This document shows positions 9,925 through 16,640 of a stretch of DNA of 27,527 bases, piece after piece. Under the pieces are notes generated by a model, which was not told where the DNA came from, did no database searches, and saw only the letters and a list, made by a program, of their open reading frames with translations. Numbering within the stretch: the first letter of the stretch is position 1; each line of letters starts with the position of its first letter. Made by a program: the position numbers and the translations under genes. The stretch comes from JAEUIZ01 sp046155605 (lineage in GTDB: Bacteria; Planctomycetota; Phycisphaerae; Phycisphaerales; UBA1924), in assembly GCA_046155605.1 (NCBI GenBank), contig JBJXFQ010000089.1, positions 1 to 27,527 on the forward strand, given 5' to 3'.

Positions 9925-9988
9925 CTTGGGTAGGTCGCACCTCCGGGGCGACATCTCTTGGGTAGGTCGCACCTCCGGGGCGACATCT
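9925..9988 (+). repeat. Two exact tandem copies of a 32-bp hairpin-containing unit
   Basis: Copies at 9925-9956 and 9957-9988 are identical. Each contains GTCGCACCTCCGGGGCGAC (9934-9952 and 9966-9984), which folds into a stem of five pairs, an A/G mismatch and two more pairs around a TCC loop. It begins two bases after the stop of the giant pilin gene, so it could slow or end transcription, although there is no T-run. It could equally be a dispersed intergenic repeat of the genome; one window cannot tell. Confidence 0.85.
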
Positions 9989-10100
9989 GAGTCTCTCCGT
10001 GTTTCTTTTGGCGCGCGCTGCCACATCGGCGTGGACCCTCCAGAAGGGTCCGTGCCGCGATCCGCCTGCCCGCGTATCCTCCGCTCCCAGGAGCCCCGCC

Positions 10101-10475
10101 ATGGCCGACGCAGCCTCCGAGCCCAAGCCTCAAATCACCTATGAGGAGTTTGCCAAACTCGACCTGCGCGTTGCGCGTGTCGTCAAGGCCGAGAACCATC
10201 CCGGTGCCGACCGCCTCCTCAAACTCCAACTCGACGACGGCACCGGCACGGCGCGGCAGATCTGCTCGGGCATCCGCGACAACTACACCGCAGACGAGAT
10301 GGTCGGCCGGCTTGTCATCCTCGTCGCCAATCTCGCGCCGCGAATGATCCGGGGCGAAGAGTCCCGCGGCATGCTTCTTGCCGCCTCCGAGCCCGCCGCT
10401 GTCGAAGGCGGCACGCGCCGTGTCGTCGTGCTCGCGCCCGCCGCCGATCTGCCTCCCGGCTCGATCGTTTCCTGA
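10101..10475 (+). CDS. Stand-alone tRNA-binding protein, MetRS beta-subunit/C-terminal-domain type (124 aa)
   Basis: The ATG is preceded by CAGGAG (10088-10093), 7 bases upstream. The whole protein is one OB-fold tRNA-binding domain: FAKLDLRVARVV (about 16-27), HPGADRLLKLQLD, RQICSGIRDNY, VGRLVILVANLAPR and RGEESRGMLLAAS follow the order of conserved blocks in the C-terminal domain of methionyl-tRNA synthetase and in Trbp111/CsaA. No catalytic HIGH or KMSKS motif is present, and 124 residues leaves no room for one. It probably binds tRNA in trans, helping a MetRS that lacks this domain, or acts as an independent tRNA-binding/chaperone-like protein. Not clearly in an operon: the preceding gene ends about 180 bases upstream after a repeat, and the next gene is convergent. 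Confidence 0.9.
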   Translation: MADAASEPKPQITYEEFAKLDLRVARVVKAENHPGADRLLKLQLDDGTGTARQICSGIRDNYTADEMVGRLVILVANLAPRMIRGEESRGMLLAASEPAAVEGGTRRVVVLAPAADLPPGSIVS

Positions 10476-10508
10476 CTCAAGCCGACGCGTCCGGTCGGTG
10501 CGATCACG

Positions 10509-11366
10509 TCACGGCTTTGGCGGCTCGCTCGGCCTCTCCAACGGCCTCCGCTCCGGCTCCTTCGTCGCGTTCTGCTCGATCTGCTGCAGCCGGCCCTCCA
10601 CCATCTCGTCCCGCTTCCCGCCCATCTGCTGCTTCTCGTCGCGGAGTCTGTTGACCCGTGCCTCGAGCCGTGCGAGTTCGTGCTCTTGCCGCCGCAGCCG
10701 TAGATCAAACTGCTCGCGGAGGATCTCTCGCACCGTGCCTCGCGCCGCCTCCATGTCGGCCTCCGCCGCGCCACGCCGCAGCGACGCCGCCAGCACACGC
10801 GTCGCCTCCAGCAGCCGCCATTGCCCCCGCGCCTCGGCGATCTTGATCTCCTTCAGTTCCGGGTCCTGCTCGGCCTGGATGTCCCGCACCTGCCGCTCGA
10901 TCCGCGCCAGCAGCCGCTCCGCGCCCGCGGGCTCCCGTTGCAGAGCCTCCTCAAGCCGTCGGCCCATCTCCGGGTTGATCCTTCGCACGAACGCCATCAA
11001 TCGCTCGCGATCCATCGGCGGCGGTGGAGGCTCGGCCGCGCGCGCCCCTTCGCCGACCGCCCACGCGCCAGGCCTCCGAGCCCCAGGTTCGGTCATCGCC
11101 GCGATCTCGGCCGCGGACGCACCGGCGTCCAGCGCGGCGATCGCGCGCTTCATGCGATCGGCAATCTGCGAGGCGTCTGTCAGCCGTCTCTGAAGCCGCT
11201 CACGAAGTGTCGCTTGATCCTGCCGATTCTCGCGGATCGGCACCTGTTGCATGGCCCGAGCAGGTTCCTGTTGCGACGTGTCGGCAGACGGCCGCGCATC
11301 CTGCGCGAGCGCCGGCAACGCCGACGCCACGACCACCGCCGCAACTCGCCCGAGCCGTGCGCTCAT
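10509..11366 (-). CDS. Secreted Arg/Glu-rich coiled-coil protein of an ECF sigma operon (285 aa)
   Basis: The start is the ATG that shares one base with the stop of the upstream gene (TGATG); a GTG one codon earlier is possible. The first ~22 residues (RLGRVAAVVVASALPALAQ) are a signal peptide with an Ala-Leu-Ala cleavage region, so the protein should be exported. The rest is highly charged: heptad-like Leu/Arg/Glu stretches at about 45-80 and 140-265 predict long coiled coils, with a PPPP-containing linker near 115. I find no enzyme motif. It is the third gene of an overlapping sigma/anti-sigma-like/secreted-protein set, so it may be a periplasmic sensor or accessory of the sigma pathway, in the way that CpxP-like helical proteins serve envelope stress systems. 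That analogy is inference; there is no sequence match I can claim. Confidence 0.75.
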   Translation of the reverse strand: MSARLGRVAAVVVASALPALAQDARPSADTSQQEPARAMQQVPIRENRQDQATLRERLQRRLTDASQIADRMKRAIAALDAGASAAEIAAMTEPGARRPGAWAVGEGARAAEPPPPPMDRERLMAFVRRINPEMGRRLEEALQREPAGAERLLARIERQVRDIQAEQDPELKEIKIAEARGQWRLLEATRVLAASLRRGAAEADMEAARGTVREILREQFDLRLRRQEHELARLEARVNRLRDEKQQMGGKRDEMVEGRLQQIEQNATKEPERRPLERPSEPPKP

Positions 11367-11836
11367 CACATCGCTCCGTCGTCGAAGACCGTCTCACTCC
11401 ACGCGTCGAGCCACTCGGCATCCTCCTTGGCGTCGCTGATCGCCATGTCGAGGGCCGTCCACTCGCGGTCCTCAACCTGGGCCCACGCACGCTCCAGTTC
11501 CGCGACCGACACCACCTCCGCCGTCGGCTGCTGCGGCATCACCGGCGTCCCGCTCTGCCGCGCCATCCACGCCGCCGTCACCCCGCCGACGATCGCCACG
11601 GCCGCGGCCATCCGCATCGCCCACGTTCCGAAGCGGCCTGGCATCCGAGCCGGCAGGCGAACGTCACCCGAGACGCGCATCCGCGCCGCCTGTTCGTGAT
11701 TCGCGGCGAGCAATCCCGCGGTCCGCGCCACCACGCGATCCTCAAAGCCAGCGCCAGCCGACGCACGCTCCCGTTCCGCCAAGCGCTCCAGCAGCGCGTC
11801 CGTGCCGAGGATGTCGTGCTCTGGCAACTCGTTCAT
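11366..11836 (-). CDS. One-TM anti-sigma-factor-like protein (156 aa)
   Basis: Translationally coupled on both sides: its ATG overlaps the sigma gene's stop (ATGA) and its TGA overlaps the next ATG. Residues 1-70 are a charged cytoplasmic region (LLERLAERERASAGAGFEDRVVART), about 71-92 form a single membrane helix (GTWAMRMAAAVAIVGGVTAAWMA), and the rest is an acidic exported tail rich in Trp, Glu and Asp. This architecture and its position directly after an ECF sigma gene fit a membrane anti-sigma factor. I see no zinc-binding HxxxCxxC signature of ZAS-type anti-sigma factors, so it would belong to a non-zinc or lineage-specific class. Role inferred from topology and coupling. Confidence 0.7.
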   Translation of the reverse strand: MNELPEHDILGTDALLERLAERERASAGAGFEDRVVARTAGLLAANHEQAARMRVSGDVRLPARMPGRFGTWAMRMAAAVAIVGGVTAAWMARQSGTPVMPQQPTAEVVSVAELERAWAQVEDREWTALDMAISDAKEDAEWLDAWSETVFDDGAM

Positions 11837-12408
11837 GGCTCCTCCCCCTTCATCAGATCGCGCAACTTCCGCAGTGCCCGGTGGTGCCGCGCCAAGAGCG
11901 TCCCCAGCGGCTCGTTCAGCAGCGCCGCCATCTCGCGGAAGCCCATGCCCGCGTGGTGTCGCATCTCGATGATCTCCCGATCCGCCTCGCTCAGACGTTC
12001 CATCGCGCTCCGCAGCCCGGCCAACTCAGCCGGCATCGCCTGGGCTTTCGCCTCCGCGTTCAGCGCCGCCTCCGAGCCCCCCATCGGCCCGCGCCGCGCC
12101 ACGCGCCGAACCTCGTCTCGGATCCGGTTCATCGCCACGCGAAACAACCAAGCCTCGAAGCGCCCCTGCTCCGAATACCCGCCCCGGCCCAGTTTGGTTG
12201 CCACCGTCGCGAACACGGATTGTGTTACCTCCTCGGCCACCTCGCTGCTCCGACACCGGCTCTTGGCCAGTGCGAAGACCCGCCTCGAATACCGCTCCAC
12301 CAGCCGCCGCCACGCCTCGGGCCGTCCCGAGGCTGCATCGGCCAGCAGCGCCGCTACCTCGCGTGCGTCGTCGGGCTGAGGGTCGTGTGCCTGAGCCACC
12401 GGACGCAT
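11833..12408 (-). CDS. ECF RNA polymerase sigma factor (191 aa)
   Basis: Sigma-70 family, extracytoplasmic-function size. Region 2 spans about 33-105: FALAKSRCRSSEVAEEVTQSVFATVATKL, then GRFEAWLFRVAMNRIRDEVRR, the usual '-10' recognition and core-binding helices. Region 4 spans about 135-188: LSEADREIIEMRHHAGMGFREMAALLNEPLGTLLARHHRALRKLRDL, with the helix-turn-helix for -35 recognition. It drives the first cistron of a three-gene overlapping set with an anti-sigma-like protein and a secreted coiled-coil protein. It is divergent from the DUF4286 gene across about 57 bases, so any autoregulated promoter must lie in that short gap. Target promoters cannot be read from the window. Confidence 0.92.
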   Translation of the reverse strand: MRPVAQAHDPQPDDAREVAALLADAASGRPEAWRRLVERYSRRVFALAKSRCRSSEVAEEVTQSVFATVATKLGRGGYSEQGRFEAWLFRVAMNRIRDEVRRVARRGPMGGSEAALNAEAKAQAMPAELAGLRSAMERLSEADREIIEMRHHAGMGFREMAALLNEPLGTLLARHHRALRKLRDLMKGEEP

Positions 12409-12465
12409 CCTTACCGTCTAACGATCAACCCGCCACCCCTATTGCCGATCATCCTATCGTCACCC

Positions 12466-12774
12466 ATGTCCGCTATCGCCTATACCGTCATCGCGTCGTT
12501 CCCGGACGCCCCGACCCGCGACGAGTACATCGCCTGGCTCGAGGACGGGCATATCGACCTCGTCATCCGCCACGGTGCCCACGCCGCGTCCATCATTCGC
12601 GTTATCGATCCTGCGCAGCCGATCCAGGTTGAAGTTCGGTACACGTTCTCCACACGCGACCTCTTCGACACCTACATCCGCGACCACGCCCCCGCCCTTC
12701 GCGCCGACGGCCTCCGCCGGTTCCCACCCGATCGCGGGATCACGTTCGTGCGCCGCGTCGGCCAGATCGTCTAA
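12466..12774 (+). CDS. DUF4286 family protein (102 aa)
   Basis: A compact one-domain protein. The blocks YTVIASFPDAPTRDEYIAWL, GHIDLVIRHGAHAASIIRV, VEVRYTFSTRDLFDTYIRDH and APALRADGLRRFPP match the layout I know for DUF4286: a ferredoxin-like dimeric alpha/beta barrel with '.Y.WL...HI..vl..g', '..Y...s...yd.Yi..hAp.Lr..g..rF'. No signal peptide or membrane segment; cytoplasmic. The family has no established reaction, so function is unknown. It sits alone between two divergent ECF sigma modules, followed by about 106 bases without a gene, and nothing ties it to either of them. Confidence 0.85.
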   Translation: MSAIAYTVIASFPDAPTRDEYIAWLEDGHIDLVIRHGAHAASIIRVIDPAQPIQVEVRYTFSTRDLFDTYIRDHAPALRADGLRRFPPDRGITFVRRVGQIV

Positions 12775-12880
12775 CCTATGCCGCACTGATTATCGATTCG
12801 ACCCTCATTCTGCCGTGGGGGACGATCCCAGGCCCGCCACAGGCGTATTTCACCCATTCCATGCCGCACAGACCCTGACC

Positions 12881-13492
12881 GTGTCCCAACGATCCGACGA
12901 GCAACTCCTGGAGGCCTTTCGCGGTGGCGACGCGGTGGCCTTTCGCACGCTCATCGAGCGGCATCAGGACGACCTGCTCCGATTTCTGGTTCGGCTCACC
13001 GGCGATCGCGCCTCCGCCGAGGATGTCTTTCAGGAGACCTTTCTCCAGGTTCACCTTTCGATCGACTCCTTCGACCCCACCCGACGCTTCAAACCCTGGA
13101 TGTTCACGATTGCCGCGAACAAGGCCAGGGACCTGCTGCGTAAGAGGGTACGACGGCAGGAAGTGGACCTGTCCGCCCCGGTGCCGGGCCAATCTGGGGA
13201 ATCCGGCCCCGCGTTTGTGGACCTGATGGAAATCGACATCCCTCCCCCGGATCGCCGCCTCGAATCCGCCGACCAGGACCGACTTGTGCAACAGGCCGTT
13301 GATCGAATGCCCCTTGTCCTCCGCGAGATCCTCCTCCTCGCCTATTTCCAGAAACTCAGTTACGCCCAGATCGCCGACGAACTCCACATCCCGCTGGGCA
13401 CCGTCAAGTCCCGGCTCCATGCCGCCGTCGCCGCCTTCGCCAAGCATTGGCGCGGCGTGAGCAAGCCCGAAGACAGCACCACCAACAGTTGA
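12881..13492 (+). CDS. ECF RNA polymerase sigma factor (203 aa)
   Basis: Start chosen at GTG 12881 (VSQRSDEQLLEAFRGGD), which begins where the family usually does; an in-frame GTG at 12815 would add 22 residues of unlikely sequence. Neither has a clear Shine-Dalgarno. Region 2 is at about 20-95 (AFRTLIERHQDDLLRFLVRL, SAEDVFQETFLQVH, RFKPWMFTIAANKARDLLRK), region 4 at about 140-195 (MPLVLREILLLAYFQKLSYAQIADEL and IPLGTVKSRLHAAVAAF, a clean helix-turn-helix). Twelve bases downstream lies a one-TM fusion gene with a cytoplasmic N-terminal half, the likely anti-sigma partner. It differs clearly in sequence from the minus-strand sigma factor nearby, so it is not a recent duplicate. Confidence 0.92.
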   Translation: MSQRSDEQLLEAFRGGDAVAFRTLIERHQDDLLRFLVRLTGDRASAEDVFQETFLQVHLSIDSFDPTRRFKPWMFTIAANKARDLLRKRVRRQEVDLSAPVPGQSGESGPAFVDLMEIDIPPPDRRLESADQDRLVQQAVDRMPLVLREILLLAYFQKLSYAQIADELHIPLGTVKSRLHAAVAAFAKHWRGVSKPEDSTTNS

Positions 13493-13504
13493 ACACAACC
13501 TCCG

Positions 13505-14701
13505 ATGACCCCCACCGATCCCAACTGGAACGACGGCCTCTCGCACCTCGATGCCGCCGCGCTCGACCGACTGGCCGACGCCGATTTCGCGTCCCGCACC
13601 GGCGACCCGCGGGCCGAGAGAGTCGCGTCGCTCCTTTCTCTCCTCAACTCCAACATCTCCGCCAGCGCCACGCTCGTCGATGTCACCATGGCCCGAGTTC
13701 TGCGCGCCGCCGATGACGCCGGCCCGCGGCTGCATCCGCTCGACGATGACGCGCTCGACGCCTGGATCATGGCCGGGGGGGATCCCGCGCACGTCCCCGC
13801 CTCGCTCCGCGAGCGCGCCCATCGTCACGACGCTTTGGCGCGCCTCGTCACGTCTTCGGGCGCTTCCAATCCTCACACCACCGCCTCGCTCGCGGACCGC
13901 ACGCTGGCTCGAGTTCAGGCCGAGATCGATCGCCGCGACGCTGCCCTCGACCTCGACCAGATCCGCCGTCGCCGCTCCGGCATGCGACTCTCCGATCTCT
14001 TCTCCGTTGCCGCCGTCCTGCTCATCGGCATGAGCATCGTCCTGCCCGTGCTCTCCGCTGTCCGCGAGCAAAGCCGCCGCGCCATGTGTCTGGGCAACCT
14101 CGGCACTACCGCTACTGCGCTCGCCACCTACGCCCACGCCAACCGCGATTCGATGCCCGTCGCCTCGGCCGCGATGGGCGGCGAGAACTGGTGGAGCGTC
14201 GGCCACGGTGCCGATCGCTCCAACTCCGCCAACCTCTTCACCCTCACCCGCGCCGGCTACGTCCCGCTCTCTTCGCTCGCCTGCCCCGGCAATCCGCTCG
14301 CACCCACATCGCCCGCTCCCGTCGGAGCCACCGATTGGCGCCGCCTCGACGAGGTCTCGTATAGTTACCAGATCATGTTCGGCCCCGTCCGCCCCTCGTG
14401 GCAGGGCAACGCCGTCGTCCTCGCCGATCGCTCGCCCGTCGTGCTCCGCGCCGTCGCCGGCAAGCCCGTCAACCCGCTCGAAAACGCCCCGAACCACCTC
14501 TCCGCGGGCCAGCACCTCTTGCACACCGACGCCTCCGTCGCCTGGGCCGGCTCCCCCGTGCTCAAGAACGGCGACAACATCTGGCTCCCCCGCGCCATCG
14601 AGATCCGCCTCGACTTCGGCCCGGGTCGTAATCGCCCGGCCACCTCGCTCCGCGGCAATGAACTGCCCTCAGCCGCGGATGACACGTTCCTGGGGCCGTG
14701 A
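13505..14701 (+). CDS. Anti-sigma-like / pilin-like (DUF1559-type) fusion membrane protein (398 aa)
   Basis: Three parts are visible. Residues 1-160 are cytoplasmic by charge and hold two copies of a module (about 15-69 and 79-143) sharing LD..ALD, then RA.R...L..L, then a D.T.ARV.A..D end. A single membrane helix follows at about 165-182 (LFSVAAVLLIGMSIVLPVLSA). The exported part opens with VREQSRRAMCLGNLGTTATALATYA, very close to the start of planctomycete DUF1559 pseudopilin domains (helix, R-E-..-RR-..-C-..-NL), and ends with HLLHTDASVAWA like the H..DGSV tail of those proteins. There is no G/FTLIE prepilin peptidase site, so it should stay in the membrane. Twelve bases after an ECF sigma gene, it probably controls that sigma factor; the pilin-like half may be the sensor. 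Function inferred. Confidence 0.75.
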   Translation: MTPTDPNWNDGLSHLDAAALDRLADADFASRTGDPRAERVASLLSLLNSNISASATLVDVTMARVLRAADDAGPRLHPLDDDALDAWIMAGGDPAHVPASLRERAHRHDALARLVTSSGASNPHTTASLADRTLARVQAEIDRRDAALDLDQIRRRRSGMRLSDLFSVAAVLLIGMSIVLPVLSAVREQSRRAMCLGNLGTTATALATYAHANRDSMPVASAAMGGENWWSVGHGADRSNSANLFTLTRAGYVPLSSLACPGNPLAPTSPAPVGATDWRRLDEVSYSYQIMFGPVRPSWQGNAVVLADRSPVVLRAVAGKPVNPLENAPNHLSAGQHLLHTDASVAWAGSPVLKNGDNIWLPRAIEIRLDFGPGRNRPATSLRGNELPSAADDTFLGP

Positions 14702-14719
14702 CGATCGATCGACGCGACC

Positions 14720-15085
14720 TCACGCTTCCGTTTCATCGGGCACGAGCGGACGAATCTGCTCGCTGAGCGCCGGAATGTGAACGGTCGCGACCCGCCAGAT
14801 CAGGTCGTCTTCGATCTCGCCATATTCGTGCGCGAGGATGTGCCGCTGCGCGATCACAGGCCTCCACGGAATCTCAGGATGTGCGGAGCGAAACGCGTCC
14901 GTCAGCCGACGCGCCGCTTCGCCAACGATCTCGATTTGACGCTCGACGGCGGATCTCAGCAGGTCGTCGGCGTGGTAATCGTCAAACGTCTTGCCCTTCA
15001 CGAACCGGCCGATTCGGTCGCACGCGTCAAGCATGTCGCGCAAGTACGCCAAATCCCGCTGAGGCGATGCCGCCTCATGCGGCAT
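14720..15085 (-). CDS. hepT: HepT-family (DUF86) ribonuclease toxin (121 aa)
   Basis: The start at 15085 gives MPHEAASPQRDLAYLRDMLDAC, the normal HepT N-terminus; it overlaps the upstream mntA end by 11 bases, the usual coupling. The all-helical HEPN domain carries RHILAHEY at about residues 87-94, i.e. the R-x4-H-x-Y motif of the HEPN RNase active site, whose Tyr is the residue AMPylated by MntA in characterised pairs. Length matches the family (110-140). It is convergent with the sigma-associated fusion gene, ends 18 bases from it, and sits at one edge of a defence-type cluster. Confidence 0.9.
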   Translation of the reverse strand: MPHEAASPQRDLAYLRDMLDACDRIGRFVKGKTFDDYHADDLLRSAVERQIEIVGEAARRLTDAFRSAHPEIPWRPVIAQRHILAHEYGEIEDDLIWRVATVHIPALSEQIRPLVPDETEA

Positions 15086-15374
15086 AGAGCAGCCTCCGTG
15101 AGGCGAGGATCGCGCGCCGTCGGAACGGGTTGCGCAACACCCCGGTCGACAGCAAATCGATCTCGCGACCGAATATGGCCCGCAACTCATCTTGCATCCG
15201 CGGCCAATCCCACGTCGATGTCTCGGCCTGCGGCAGGAACTCGATCAGCACGTCAGCATCGCTGCTCGCGCCCGCCGTGCCCGTCGCGAGCGAGCCGAAC
15301 AGCCACAAACGAGCCACGCCCCAACGGCGGCAGAAACCGGCAATGGCCTCGATGCTCGCATCGGCAGGTTTCAT
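15075..15374 (-). CDS. mntA: MntA-type nucleotidyltransferase antitoxin (99 aa)
   Basis: A minimal nucleotidyltransferase. GSLATGTAGASSDADVLIEF (about 27-46) is the GS-x10-D-x-D signature binding ATP/Mg, and EIDLLS near residue 72 supplies the third Asp. Length is typical of the MNT antitoxin. In studied HepT/MntA pairs the enzyme transfers AMP units to the toxin's active-site Tyr. All residues needed appear intact, so the pair looks functional. It is the first gene of the two-gene unit. The ATG at 15374 has only a weak purine-rich stretch upstream. Confidence 0.9.
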   Translation of the reverse strand: MKPADASIEAIAGFCRRWGVARLWLFGSLATGTAGASSDADVLIEFLPQAETSTWDWPRMQDELRAIFGREIDLLSTGVLRNPFRRRAILASRRLLYAA

Positions 15375-15507
15375 GGAATAATCCTAGCCAAGGAAAGGGC
15401 CGCGAAATATGACGACTCGACTTGGCAGACGATCCGTCCTTTCCCGACGTGAAGGCCCGGCCCAAGTTGATCCGCCTCCACAACGTTCGCGACGAACTCA
15501 TCGCGGC

Positions 15508-15576
15508 ATGAAGCTTCCGCGCGATATCTCGGGGATCGAACTTGCCAAGGCCTGCTCGGTTACAGGTACGCCATAG
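15508..15576 (+). pseudogene. hicA: Remnant of a hicA-type toxin gene (N-terminal 15 codons recognisable)
   Basis: The ATG opens MKLPRDISGIELAKA, which is the standard start of HicA mRNA interferase toxins (MKLPR.ISG.EL.KAL..LGY). After residue 15 the frame runs into a stop within 7 codons, while the overlapping frame reads LLGYR, suggesting a small deletion and frameshift right at that point. The downstream dsRBD-like part with the catalytic His (GSH) is absent. The ATG overlaps the TGA (15509-15511) of an upstream frame ending in LIRLHNVRDELIAA, a TA-like ATGA overlap, but I do not recognise that partner and its own frame is closed by a stop at 15410. Otherwise the stretch 15375-15620 holds nothing I can support. 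Confidence 0.5.
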
Positions 15577-15620
15577 TTCTGTTGAGGCTCCTTGGTCCCC
15601 GACGGCCCAGCGAATCTGTG

Positions 15621-16640
15621 TCAGGGCCGCCTCATACGACGAGTTTCCGGGGCCACAAACGGAAACTGCCCGTTGAACACCCGCCGTAGGTGTGACGCCG
15701 CTGCTTTGTCCTGGCCTTTCCGACAGAGCGCCGCCGCAGACCTCGTGTGGTCCCGCGCTCGACGGATTTCACGCAGCGCCCGCTCCTGCGCAGCCCGGGA
15801 CGTGGCCATCGGAGTGCCGCCAACCCGGCGGGATGGGTCTCGCAGCGCGAGCCCCCGCTGCGACGCCATCAGCTGAAACACGCTCGCGAGGATCGAGCAG
15901 TAACTCTTTCGTCCGCTGGCCAGGCCCGACTTGGTAAGCAGGAGTTCTAGGTAGTACGAGCGCACGGGAATCCGGCGAACGCGGCAGCACTTCCAGAACT
16001 TGAGAAGTTGCAGAGTTCGGCTGAGCTTCTGCTGGCTCGCTCGGTTCATCCGGCGGAACCGGCGCAGCTCTGCTTTCGGAGCTGTACGCATCCAGCCGCC
16101 GCGCCCATCGGGAATCAAGTAGATACTCGCGCTTCGTCGCTTTCCCGCCGGGATCGCCGGCACCACGTCGAGCGCCACGCCGGAGCGAGAGAAGTGGACG
16201 GCCACCGCGTGGCCGTCGCGCCGGATCTTCGAAGATGCATACCGCCGGGCGATGGCGCGGCTCACCCGATCGAGAACGCGTGCCGACGATACCAGAGTCC
16301 CGTTACGAGTAACGCCGCGGGGGTCGAGCACAAACAGCATGTCCACATCGGTCTGGCCTCGAATCCCGGTACGCTTCGTCTGACTTCCGAAACGAACCTC
16401 CTCGAGAATGCCGATCGACAGGTGCCTTTTGAGGGTCACGCGTAGAGCCGTGGATGCGCGCCTTGCGTGACAGAACTCTCGGTCCGACGGCTGGAGATCC
16501 TTGATCACCGAACTGAAGGCGGAAGCCACGGCACGACCCGGAGCTTCCGCGTGGTCAGCGGCCGGGGTGCGTTCCGGCTTGGGCCGCGTCCGCTGCGTAC
16601 TTGTCTTCACCCTGTTCAATCCCACGTCGCGCTCTCTCAA
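15621..16640 (-). CDS. CD-NTase, SMODS-type nucleotidyltransferase of a CBASS-like operon
   Basis: Makes a cyclic oligonucleotide signal in CBASS-type systems. Numbered from the outer limit of the frame (a TTG without a ribosome site), FGSQTKR...TDVDML gives the GS-x11-D-x-D active site at 85-100, and ALDVVPAI supplies the third Asp at 158, so the metal-binding triad looks intact. LKFWKCCRVRRIPVRSYYLE (helical spine), LALRDPSRRVGG and a C-terminal AA..LRRVFNGQFPF follow the SMODS pattern. The first codon is uncertain: GTG 16529 lies just after the upstream gene's stop and would begin at VASAFSSVIKDLQPS, where this family normally starts (302 aa), while TTG 16640 or GTGs at 16625/16610 would overlap the SLATT gene. 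Co-directional with the SLATT effector. The product nucleotide cannot be deduced. Confidence 0.88.
   Translation of the reverse strand: MRERDVGLNRVKTSTQRTRPKPERTPAADHAEAPGRAVASAFSSVIKDLQPSDREFCHARRASTALRVTLKRHLSIGILEEVRFGSQTKRTGIRGQTDVDMLFVLDPRGVTRNGTLVSSARVLDRVSRAIARRYASSKIRRDGHAVAVHFSRSGVALDVVPAIPAGKRRSASIYLIPDGRGGWMRTAPKAELRRFRRMNRASQQKLSRTLQLLKFWKCCRVRRIPVRSYYLELLLTKSGLASGRKSYCSILASVFQLMASQRGLALRDPSRRVGGTPMATSRAAQERALREIRRARDHTRSAAALCRKGQDKAAASHLRRVFNGQFPFVAPETRRMRRP

Noticed and set aside
9999..10100. 34-residue N-terminal extension of the tRNA-binding protein
   Set aside because: The ATG at 10101 has a good ribosome site and starts just before the conserved domain; the extension has no family counterpart.
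12776..14524. 582-residue minus-strand frame across the second sigma factor and fusion gene
   Set aside because: A shadow of two clear plus-strand genes; no domain and no start signal.
16008..16445. 145-residue plus-strand frame inside the CD-NTase gene
   Set aside because: No motif; it is the shadow of a frame with a complete nucleotidyltransferase signature.
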